A DNA stretch of 64,000 bases from a virus. Below are positions 56,489 to 63,075 of this stretch, piece by piece; the stretch's first letter is position 1; each line of letters opens with the position of its first letter. The stretch covers positions 62,001 through 126,000 of the IMG/VR virus record IMGVR_UViG_3300025141_008848; one strand, written 5' to 3'. The notes below the pieces were generated by a model. It saw nothing but the letters and a program-made list of their open reading frames with translations, was not told where the DNA came from and did not search any database. The position numbers were made by a program, and so were the translations under genes.

Positions 56489-57008
56489 AGCCAACCAAAT
56501 ACTACTCTGCAATACAAACAGGAACAGTAAAGACTATATAAAAAGTTTAGAAATAAGAAATAACGGAAAGTACAAAAAAAAACCAAATTACTTAATAGAT
56601 AAAAAAGGTAAGGTACATGAATTAAACAATAGTGATGTATCTGAAGAATATTTATATGGTTACAGAAAAGACGGCGTTATTGTGGTTTGTCTAGAGAATA
56701 GAGGGTGGTTAAATAGAAGAAGTAGTGATGGTGGGTATGTTGATTGGTTAGGGGATATTTATAATAATAAAGTATTCTCTAAAAAATGGAGAAATAAATT
56801 GTTTTGGGATAAATATAACGATAAACAAATAGGAATGACAAAAAAATTAATAAAAGAAATTTGTAAGAAGAATGGTATACTTAATGATTTTATAGGCCAT
56901 AATGTTTTAGTTGATGGTGTAGAAAATTTTAAAGGTATAGTAACCCGAAGTAATTATAATGAGTATTGGACTGATATTAATCCGTCATTTAATTTTGAAA
57001 TACTATGA
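56451..57008 (+). CDS. Amidase_2-like (N-acetylmuramoyl-L-alanine amidase fold) protein, possibly inactive
   Basis: 185 residues. Fold markers of the amidase_2/PGRP family: PNYLIDKKGKVHEL (the 'yhylId..G.i..l' strand pair, about residue 45), VVCLENRGWL (about residue 75) and FIGHNVLV (second zinc His, about residue 146). The first zinc His expected near the N-terminus is missing (LLCNTNRNS), and the usual DPG..F end is replaced by TDINPSFNF. It may be a degenerate amidase, bind muropeptides only, or use other ligands. The start overlaps the membrane-protein gene by 38 nt (35 if ATG 56454 is used). Confidence 0.6.
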   Translation: MMKLKDLDIKEGKANQILLCNTNRNSKDYIKSLEIRNNGKYKKKPNYLIDKKGKVHELNNSDVSEEYLYGYRKDGVIVVCLENRGWLNRRSSDGGYVDWLGDIYNNKVFSKKWRNKLFWDKYNDKQIGMTKKLIKEICKKNGILNDFIGHNVLVDGVENFKGIVTRSNYNEYWTDINPSFNFEIL

Positions 57009-57538
57009 AAAAAATAACAAAAATAAAAAACTACACTGATTATAATAATAATCGGTATGATGAGATGAAATCTCTATTAAATAAGTCTAGACAATTATTT
57101 GAACAAGTAACGGATGTAGAAGATATAACTTTAGATAGAGAAGAAGAGAAAACAAAAGAGTATGATGTGTCAAGTGGTAAAATTGTCGTACACGGATATA
57201 CCACCACAGACGTAACCCTAACGGACGAAGAAAAAAATACGTACCAAGAGACAATGGACGATTTTATGGAACAAGTATCTGATTTAGTAGATTATAATTC
57301 ATTAAATATGTATGAAAATAATGTTGAATGGTCTGGTATTCTAGTAAAATTTGATACCGAATTTTTTTATACCGTAGGTGAACAAAATGGTGTATATATT
57401 ACAGGGAGTATGATTAATTTAGATGTGGAAGCGTTGGATACCTTAACTAAACTAAAGGAATATTATAAAATATTCTCTGCAAAATGGGCCGGAGTATTAG
57501 CGGAAAGGAAATCAACACAAAAAATAGAAGAAGAATAA
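57005..57538 (+). CDS. Hypothetical protein
   Basis: 177 residues, not recognised. Acidic and soluble, with a helical N-terminus (YDEMKSLLNKSRQLFEQV) and a strand-rich centre (SGKIVVHGYTTTDVTL, GILVKFDTEFFYTVGEQNGVYITG). It is translationally coupled to the amidase-like gene by a 4-nt ATGA overlap and lies 2 nt before a small membrane protein. Confidence 0.55.
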   Translation: MKKITKIKNYTDYNNNRYDEMKSLLNKSRQLFEQVTDVEDITLDREEEKTKEYDVSSGKIVVHGYTTTDVTLTDEEKNTYQETMDDFMEQVSDLVDYNSLNMYENNVEWSGILVKFDTEFFYTVGEQNGVYITGSMINLDVEALDTLTKLKEYYKIFSAKWAGVLAERKSTQKIEEE

Positions 57539-57540
57539 TT

Positions 57541-57858
57541 ATGGAATTTTTAAGGAAATCGTGGAAATGGGTATTAGGTTTTATAGGGTTCTTTGTAGGT
57601 CTTGTTTGGATGATGAATGCAAACAGTAGTAAAAAAGTTAAAAAGATTAAAAAGAATATTAAATCTAACGAAAAGAAAACAAAAGAAGTTAATAAGAAGA
57701 TAGAAAACGTAAAAAAGAAAAAGAAGGTAACAAAGAAAAAAATTGCGGATACAAATAAGGAATTAAAAGATATTAAAAAGAAAAAACCTAAAGTAAAAAA
57801 GAAGGACGGAAAACAGGCGGTTAATTCATTAAAGAAGAGACTTAAAAAACGTAACTAA
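57541..57858 (+). CDS. Small N-anchored membrane protein with Lys-rich coiled tail
   Basis: 105 residues when started at ATG 57541, which follows the previous stop by 2 nt in the TTATGG context common here; an in-frame ATG at 57484 would overlap the previous gene by 55 nt. A single hydrophobic helix (WVLGFIGFFVGLVWMM, about residues 10-26) is followed by ~80 residues with very high Lys content and heptad-like spacing. This could be an inner-membrane spanin-like or DNA/RNA-tethering protein; I cannot decide. Confidence 0.6.
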   Translation: MEFLRKSWKWVLGFIGFFVGLVWMMNANSSKKVKKIKKNIKSNEKKTKEVNKKIENVKKKKKVTKKKIADTNKELKDIKKKKPKVKKKDGKQAVNSLKKRLKKRN

Positions 57859-57859
57859 G

Positions 57860-58234
57860 ATGAAAAAATTAGTATTAATACTATTATTGCTTACCCCAGT
57901 ATGGGCCTTTACTCAGACACACACCTTTACTGAAAAAGAAGTGGTTGAAATGGACTCATTATTTCAAGTATACGAACAAAATGATAGTTTACAGAAAATA
58001 GAGATTAATCTTCTTAACACACAAATCACCAATTATAAGACATTACATATACAAGATAGTTTACATATAGCTTTTATGGGTGAAAAAACTGACCTATTAA
58101 ATCAGAGAATAGATTTATATATAGATTTAACTAAAGAATTGAGACCTAAATGGTATAATAAACCTGTAATTCACTTCTTTTTAGGGGCGGCAACAATTGT
58201 TACAGCTTCTTGGGTCGTATCTAACGTTAAGTAG
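57860..58234 (+). CDS. Signal-peptide protein with coiled coil and C-terminal membrane helix
   Basis: 124 residues. The N-terminus MKKLVLILLLLTPVWAFTQT is a clear signal peptide (likely cut after WAF or TQT). A coiled-coil middle (about residues 25-95) and a C-terminal hydrophobic helix (FFLGAATIVTASWVV) follow. An exported protein that is membrane-anchored at the far end and spans the periplasm through a coiled coil looks like a spanin, although there is no lipobox Cys. It lies 1 nt after the Lys-rich membrane gene, so the two may be a lysis pair (inference). Confidence 0.6.
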   Translation: MKKLVLILLLLTPVWAFTQTHTFTEKEVVEMDSLFQVYEQNDSLQKIEINLLNTQITNYKTLHIQDSLHIAFMGEKTDLLNQRIDLYIDLTKELRPKWYNKPVIHFFLGAATIVTASWVVSNVK

Positions 58235-58241
58235 TATTTAT
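58235..58241 (+). promoter_or_regulatory. TATTTAT element upstream of the 58247 gene
   Basis: TATTTATAGTATATGG sits in the 12-bp gap, ends 5 nt before the ATG and starts directly after the previous stop. The geometry is identical to that before 53201. Confidence 0.4.
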
Positions 58242-58246
58242 AGTAT

Positions 58247-58489
58247 ATGGCACTAACTAACACAGATAAAAAAGAAATAGAGAGAATCGCTAGAAAGGAA
58301 ATAAAAGATTTTGTCACTAAACCACAGTTTAAAAAGGAGATTGAAAAATTAATCGATGTACAAATTAAAAGTGGGAGAAAAACTAGAAGTGAGATTGTTG
58401 ATATTGTGAGTAAAGTAACATTAGAGCTCTATAAGACATTTTGGTTTAGAAGAAGTATGTGGCAATCAGAACTTAAAAGAATAAGATAA
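58247..58489 (+). CDS. Small helical hypothetical protein
   Basis: 80 residues, all helical and basic: NTDKKEIERIARKEIKDFV, then FKKEIEKLIDVQIKS and LELYKTFWFRRSMWQSEL. It has no membrane segment. Its stop overlaps the next ATG by one base. Role unknown; possibly a small head or scaffold component. Confidence 0.6.
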   Translation: MALTNTDKKEIERIARKEIKDFVTKPQFKKEIEKLIDVQIKSGRKTRSEIVDIVSKVTLELYKTFWFRRSMWQSELKRIR

Positions 58490-59181
58490 TGGGAATAAAA
58501 GATAACTTTGATAATGCATTAAGAAAAGCAATTGCTCTTGACCCGATTGGGTACAAAGAAATATTAAAGAATTCTAATGATATTGAAGAAGTAAAAACAC
58601 ATAAAGGAAAAAAATGTAATGAGGTACATCCAGGGGTCCTACATTCCAAATGGGTAAATCAAAAACCAGAAGAAGAAATGGATGAAGCTACTACTTCCGC
58701 AAGTGCCGGAGCTTTTATGGCTCCTTTAGGTGTAGACCCTAGATTTACAAAAAAGAAAAGAAAAGAAGAGGTAGGTGAAGCGACAGGAGCATCAAGTGCA
58801 GGAGCATACGAAACACCACAAATGTGGGCAAAAAATCCAAAGAATTGGAGAGGAGCCGCAAAAACACAATGGCCAGGTGGACAATTTGTGAAAGTAAAAA
58901 AGAAATGCAGTACTTTCCCATACTGTAACCAAGGAGATATAAATGCTTTAGATTTAAGTGAGAATAAAATAGTAAAACATGCCATACAAGAGGTAGCCAA
59001 TAAGACGGGAAAAGATAAAAACTATATTAAAAAATTAGTTAAAAAAGAGATGGAAGAGATTATAAGAAGAAGCATTTACAAATCTCCGATAACCTCGATA
59101 CTAGGTCCTGAGACTAAAATGGATAAACCTATAGGTAAAATTTATAGCATGGGGTCAAATGTTGGAGGGAAATACGAATAA
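58489..59181 (+). CDS. Hypothetical protein with repeated 'EATxxxSAGA' motif and Cys pair
   Basis: 230 residues. Two copies of a short motif, DEATTSASAGAFMAPLG (about residue 64) and GEATGASSAGAYETPQMW (about residue 96), are followed by PGGQFVKVKKKCSTFPYCNQGD, with two Cys spaced C-x5-C. The C-terminus is helical (KHAIQEVANKTGKDKNYIKKLVKKEMEEI). The repeated Ala/Ser/Gly motif could be a processing or assembly sequence, but I do not recognise the family. The next gene, at 59208, also has a Lys-rich helical end. Confidence 0.55.
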   Translation: MGIKDNFDNALRKAIALDPIGYKEILKNSNDIEEVKTHKGKKCNEVHPGVLHSKWVNQKPEEEMDEATTSASAGAFMAPLGVDPRFTKKKRKEEVGEATGASSAGAYETPQMWAKNPKNWRGAAKTQWPGGQFVKVKKKCSTFPYCNQGDINALDLSENKIVKHAIQEVANKTGKDKNYIKKLVKKEMEEIIRRSIYKSPITSILGPETKMDKPIGKIYSMGSNVGGKYE

Positions 59182-59186
59182 ATAGA

Positions 59187-59193
59187 TATTTAT
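59187..59193 (+). promoter_or_regulatory. TATTTAT element upstream of the MORN-repeat gene
   Basis: TATTTATAATAAAAAGAAATT occupies the 26-bp gap before ATG 59208 and ends 14 nt from it. Confidence 0.45.
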
Positions 59194-59207
59194 AATAAAA
59201 AGAAATT

Positions 59208-60551
59208 ATGTCAATATTAGCAAAACAACCGGATTTGGAAAAAATTATTAATAAAGCAATCAAAAGAATTGGTGAAAATCATGCATTAGCGAGAGATAAT
59301 AAAGGTGTAGAAATGAAAGCCGTCGAAATTGAAGAAGATAGAAAAGAGTTTAGAAAGGGTAGAAATACGATGACGAGTGTAATAGAAGAGTCGTTAAAAG
59401 CGGTCGCTGACGAAATGGCAGAAAAAATGGTATTAGAAAACACAATTGATGGAATGATAAAAGATGTTATCCAAGAACAAGAAACAGTAACAATTGGAGG
59501 TAAAAAATATAGTATCACTAAAACCGTTTGGGACCTGATTGCCCAAGAGGGAGTAAACCTAGAAAAGCTAGAGGCCTTCAGCGCGGTTGACTTAGAAACT
59601 TTAAGGCAACAACTAATAAAACCAATAGGGTGGAAGAGTAAATTGGGGGAGGAGATTGACGCCATATTTAAACCATTGATAAACGCAGCAAAACAAAATG
59701 AAGATGGAAGTTTAACTACTAAATATGGGTGTATTGATGGAAACTGTGAAAATGGAACAGGAACTTTTGTGTATGAAAATGGAGATAAATATGTAGGAGA
59801 ATGGAAGGATGGCAAACGACATGGCCAAGGTACAATGACATATGCTAAGGGCAGTGAAGCTAAGGGACAATTAGACCAAGTCGAGTACGATAAGATAGAC
59901 TATAAGAACCTGGACGAATCAACAACAGATACTATTAAAAAATTAGTAAATAAGAAATTAAAAGATAAATTAGCAGAAGCAAGAGGCGGTTTCTCTACTG
60001 CAAAACATCCAGGTCTGGATACATATGAAAAGTCGGTTAAGAAATCAAAGACGGAAAACAACAAAGCGATGAAAGACACTGATAAGAAGTTTAAGGAATA
60101 TAATAAGTTTGAGTATAACGATAATCCAGAATTCCCACACCAAGAACTATCTAAAACTAATGCAGATGGACAATTCCAGTACTATAGAAATAGTGAGGAA
60201 GACCAAGAGTTTGTTGACGATTTTGCACATCCAGGTTTAATCGATTTTGATATAAATAATTTAAATTTAGATAGGTTGACTAAGTACCTAGAAGGCTCGT
60301 CGGAAACTGGTAATGCACAAACAGATAAAGATGGAAACGGATTAGGGAATGTAGTACCAAGTGACCTAGGGAAAAAAATGATGAAATCCGCAGAAAACCG
60401 AAAAGAAAAGATAGCACAACAAAAAGCTTCTATGAGTAATTTAAGAGGGTACACACCAGATGTACAAAAAGTAAAACAAGTAAAAGAAGGTACGGAGAAA
60501 GATATGGACAAAATGAAGAAATTATGGTCCTACAACAAAAAGACTCAATAA
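59208..60551 (+). CDS. MORN-repeat-containing hypothetical protein
   Basis: 447 residues. Residues about 175-215 contain MORN units: GNCENGTGTFVYENG, then DKYVGEWKDGKRHGQGTMTY, matching the 'Y.G.w.nGk.hG.G...y..G' consensus. MORN repeats form beta hairpins that bind lipids or proteins and are common in bacteria and eukaryotes but unusual in phage proteins. The rest is helical and highly charged: N-terminal DNKGVEMKAVEIEEDRKEF, C-terminal KKMMKSAENRKEKIAQQKA. No membrane segment. Possibly a head or internal virion protein; function unknown. Confidence 0.6.
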   Translation: MSILAKQPDLEKIINKAIKRIGENHALARDNKGVEMKAVEIEEDRKEFRKGRNTMTSVIEESLKAVADEMAEKMVLENTIDGMIKDVIQEQETVTIGGKKYSITKTVWDLIAQEGVNLEKLEAFSAVDLETLRQQLIKPIGWKSKLGEEIDAIFKPLINAAKQNEDGSLTTKYGCIDGNCENGTGTFVYENGDKYVGEWKDGKRHGQGTMTYAKGSEAKGQLDQVEYDKIDYKNLDESTTDTIKKLVNKKLKDKLAEARGGFSTAKHPGLDTYEKSVKKSKTENNKAMKDTDKKFKEYNKFEYNDNPEFPHQELSKTNADGQFQYYRNSEEDQEFVDDFAHPGLIDFDINNLNLDRLTKYLEGSSETGNAQTDKDGNGLGNVVPSDLGKKMMKSAENRKEKIAQQKASMSNLRGYTPDVQKVKQVKEGTEKDMDKMKKLWSYNKKTQ

Positions 60552-61072
60552 ATCTATTTACCTCAGCAGCTCTTATAACCTATCTTATATATATAAAAGA
60601 TATGGAAAGAAGAAGACTATTACCAGAACAATTTTTAAAATACGTAACTAAACCCGTAAGTCGCGATGATGTTAACTTATGGGTTAGAATTAATGGTATA
60701 GGGATAGAAAAAATAAATTTATTTGGTGAGTACTTAACTTTTTTATATAGTTTAATAGTAGATACGTATTTGGGGAAAGATACTATTACAACTGATGAGG
60801 AAATTGAAGGACATTTTAATTGGTGTTGGAAAAAAATTATAAATAATTTTAGAGAAGAAAACATTATCTTTAAAAATGAAGGAAAACATAAAGAATATTT
60901 CTTTAATTTTTTTTACGAATCTTTTTATAAAGGGAAAGAAGAACAAATAGAAAAAATTGACTCATTTTTAAATATATTATTTGTGTTACATATAACTAAA
61001 ACAAAGTCCGAATTAGATATGTTATTAGAAATGTACACTATTTTAAATGATAACTTGACAGTTAAGAAATAA
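60524..61072 (+). CDS. Hypothetical helical protein
   Basis: 182 residues from ATG 60524, which overlaps the MORN gene by 28 nt; ATG 60602 (MERRRLLPEQF) would give 156 residues without overlap and is plausible. Helix-rich and aromatic, with EEIEGHFNWCWKKIINNF in the middle. No motif recognised. It is followed by a 17-bp gap. Confidence 0.55.
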   Translation: MVLQQKDSINLFTSAALITYLIYIKDMERRRLLPEQFLKYVTKPVSRDDVNLWVRINGIGIEKINLFGEYLTFLYSLIVDTYLGKDTITTDEEIEGHFNWCWKKIINNFREENIIFKNEGKHKEYFFNFFYESFYKGKEEQIEKIDSFLNILFVLHITKTKSELDMLLEMYTILNDNLTVKK

Positions 61073-61089
61073 TTTTATAGAATTAACAC

Positions 61090-61293
61090 ATGAGAATAAT
61101 TACTATTATCAATAATGAACTGGTCAGCCAAAAACAAAAATTGGAAGCTGAACTAGAAAGAGTATTAAACTTACCAACAATTACAACTGAAGATAAATTA
61201 AAAAAATCTTTGGAACTAATAAATAAATTAAGTGGGGTAAACGCAAGTTTTGCTACTTGGGAATCCTACCAGAGTAAAGAAAAACAAAAATAA
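61090..61293 (+). CDS. Small coiled-coil protein
   Basis: 67 residues, two helices (VSQKQKLEAELERVLNL and EDKLKKSLELINKLSG) and a basic tail. Unknown function. It is one nucleotide upstream of the histone-like gene. Confidence 0.55.
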   Translation: MRIITIINNELVSQKQKLEAELERVLNLPTITTEDKLKKSLELINKLSGVNASFATWESYQSKEKQK

Positions 61294-61294
61294 T

Positions 61295-61468
61295 ATGGAA
61301 ACATTAACACAATTAGAAACACTAGTGACATCTATTAAAGTAGATGCTGAAAAATTTTTTGATAAAAAAAATAAAAGTGCTGGTATTAGAGCCAGAAAAT
61401 CTGCACAAGAATTAAAAGGAGTATTACAAATACTAAGAAAAGAGATTTTAGAAGAAAGTAAAAAATAA
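61295..61468 (+). CDS. Histone H1-like Hc1 family DNA-binding protein
   Basis: 57 residues from ATG 61295 (in-frame ATG 61250 would overlap the previous gene by 44 nt). The sequence is nearly all family motif: LETLVTSIKVDAEKFFDKKN, then KSAGIRARKSAQELKGVLQ and LRKEIL. This matches the Hc1-like pattern 'l..lv.si..Da.kFydKgNkaAG.RvRk.lqelK....eiRkei' known from chlamydial Hc1 and small Bacteroidota homologues. The family condenses DNA. The Lys/Ala-rich tail of chlamydial Hc1 is absent. It may coat phage or host DNA. Confidence 0.8.
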   Translation: METLTQLETLVTSIKVDAEKFFDKKNKSAGIRARKSAQELKGVLQILRKEILEESKK

Positions 61469-61648
61469 ATGATACACTGGGGATTTACATTAGTTTTTAT
61501 ATTTTCTTTATTGGTAGTAACTAGAAATACGGTACTACTAATAAGAAAATTATATTCTGCCGAACCAACGACCTACGTATTACCAAAAGAAGAATTGGTA
61601 TTATTAGGGGTGAGTTTATCTTACATTATAACCTACTTAATAAATTAA
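61469..61648 (+). CDS. Small protein with two membrane helices
   Basis: 59 residues from ATG 61469, directly after the histone-like stop, ending directly before the next ATG. An N-terminal helix (GFTLVFIFSLLVVT) and a C-terminal helix (LVLLGVSLSYIITYLI) flank a short loop (SAEPTTYVLPKEE). Its stop and start abut both neighbours, which supports it as a real gene. Two-helix proteins of this size include holins, but nothing specific is visible. Confidence 0.6.
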   Translation: MIHWGFTLVFIFSLLVVTRNTVLLIRKLYSAEPTTYVLPKEELVLLGVSLSYIITYLIN

Positions 61649-62071
61649 ATGAAATTATACGATAATATATTAGAATTTGGGGATTTATTTCATAGCATTA
61701 GAAAACATGATGATTTTCTAGTTGTTGATTTAAAATTACCTGTTGGTTGGGAAGATAAAAAGATAATTGATAGTAGGGGTAGTAAAATACAAATGAAGAG
61801 TGCGGATAGTAACGATACCCATAAATTGGTGTCCTTTTTTAATTTATATACCTCAGAGGAATGTGGGGTACTCGTAGGAGAGATAAAATCTATAATTAAA
61901 TGGAATAAGGACGTAGAAGAAAAGAATAACTTATTAAGCCTAAAAATGTTAGAGTTAAAAAAAGTATTCTCGGAAAATGATGTAGCAGCTTTAAGAAAAT
62001 TAGATTTTGAGTTTAACAAGGATAAAATAAGTTTAAATGGAGAAGAAGAAAATAGAGGACTGGTTCCGTAA
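61649..62071 (+). CDS. Hypothetical protein
   Basis: 140 residues, not recognised. The N-terminal half is beta-rich (DDFLVVDLKLPVGWEDKKI) and the C-terminal half helical (WNKDVEEKNNLLSLKMLELKKVF). Soluble. The end is overlapped by 35 nt by the next gene. Confidence 0.55.
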   Translation: MKLYDNILEFGDLFHSIRKHDDFLVVDLKLPVGWEDKKIIDSRGSKIQMKSADSNDTHKLVSFFNLYTSEECGVLVGEIKSIIKWNKDVEEKNNLLSLKMLELKKVFSENDVAALRKLDFEFNKDKISLNGEEENRGLVP

Positions 62072-62243
62072 GGAAGTAGCGAAAGACCATAGGGAAGTCC
62101 TCCAACATAAGAGAAAGGTAATTGAAGAGATAAAGAAAAGCAGCATCCAAGAGTTTTTGGATAAAAGAAAAATTACTGAAAAAGAACCAAAAAAAGAAAA
62201 TAAATCGTGGTGGAAGAAAATCAAAAATATTCTAAAGTACTAG
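62037..62243 (+). CDS. Small basic hypothetical protein
   Basis: 68 residues, strongly charged helix (EDWFRKEVAKDHREVLQHKR) with a Lys/Trp end (KSWWKKIKNILKY) that could bind membranes or nucleic acid. It overlaps both neighbours (35 and 37 nt) in different frames, but without it about 135 bp would be empty in this dense genome. Confidence 0.5.
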   Translation: MEKKKIEDWFRKEVAKDHREVLQHKRKVIEEIKKSSIQEFLDKRKITEKEPKKENKSWWKKIKNILKY

Positions 62244-62443
62244 AAGATTGTGCTCAACTGTCCAAAACTATTCACGATAATCCATATTTAAAAACCGGCC
62301 AAGTCACTTTAATGGTGGATGATGTAAAATTTGGTGAAATTCTATCAGAAATCGAAGAATTTGTGAGGATAAAAGTGGATAAAACACAAAACAAAATATC
62401 TATAGATATTGGGGATACAGAATTTATATTTATACGAGACTAA
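62207..62443 (+). CDS. Small hypothetical protein
   Basis: 78 residues beginning with GTG (62207 or 62210; no ATG is available near the start). Helix, then strands VTLMVDDVKFGEI and KISIDIGDTEFIFI. Unknown. Its stop TAA overlaps by 3 nt the stop of the reverse-strand gene that follows, so transcription converges here. I see no terminator hairpin. Confidence 0.5.
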   Translation: MVEENQKYSKVLEDCAQLSKTIHDNPYLKTGQVTLMVDDVKFGEILSEIEEFVRIKVDKTQNKISIDIGDTEFIFIRD

Positions 62444-63075
62444 TAGGTGAACTGTTTCCTTAAAAATCCTCTACTATATCCCGCACTTTCTAATAAATTA
62501 TATAATTGTTTCCGTTGAATTGTGTTAGTGTCAACAACAAATAAACAATCATACCTACCCTTATTTAAATATTCTAATTCTATAACGGTTAATAATCTTA
62601 AAGCGTCGGAAACGGTCTTTAAACTAAATACATTAAATAAGTCATCTTTCTGTATTATTACTTTATTATTTAAAGTAAAAACTTGTTTAAAAGACTTATC
62701 CTCCAAATAAAGAGACATTAACCCCTCAAAACTAACTTTCTTACTTAATGTATGGTCATAAATCTTTTCCTCTTTCCAGTAAGGCAGCATTTTTATGAAG
62801 GTATAATCCGAATCCCCCAGAGTCACCTCCCGAGTCCTACCAACAGAATCTTTTACATGTAGAGTATTTTCACTAAGTTCAGTAGTGATAATAGCAAGCT
62901 CAAACATTACCTTTTTTCTAGAAATATATTCTGTCACAAACTTAGGTTTCTTTTCCTCAATAAGTTTAGTATACTTACGAAAGATACTTTTTTTACTGTT
63001 GGAAGAAAAAAATACTTTATTTCTTTCACCATTTTTAAATAAAACAATTTTATATTTATTTCGATTATAAGTCAT
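62440..63075 (-). CDS. Hypothetical protein on the reverse strand
   Basis: 211 residues, not recognised. The N-terminus is a basic beta hairpin (YKIVLFKNGERNKVFFS), followed by strand-rich sequence (ELAIITTELSENTLHVKD), and the C-terminal part reads DCLFVVDTNTIQRKQLYNLLESAGYSRGFLRKQF, like a small alpha/beta domain. It is one of two reverse-strand genes. Its ATG abuts, back to back, the ATG of dnaJ on the other strand, leaving no intergenic DNA, so each promoter must lie inside the other gene. Confidence 0.6.
   Translation of the reverse strand: MTYNRNKYKIVLFKNGERNKVFFSSNSKKSIFRKYTKLIEEKKPKFVTEYISRKKVMFELAIITTELSENTLHVKDSVGRTREVTLGDSDYTFIKMLPYWKEEKIYDHTLSKKVSFEGLMSLYLEDKSFKQVFTLNNKVIIQKDDLFNVFSLKTVSDALRLLTVIELEYLNKGRYDCLFVVDTNTIQRKQLYNLLESAGYSRGFLRKQFTY
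63053..63059 (+). promoter_or_regulatory. TATTTAT element for dnaJ, inside the reverse-strand gene
   Basis: TATATTTATTTCGATTATAAG on the plus strand ends 16 nt before the dnaJ ATG. It lies within the first codons of the opposite gene, where it could occur by chance, but its position and direction match the other copies. Confidence 0.35.
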
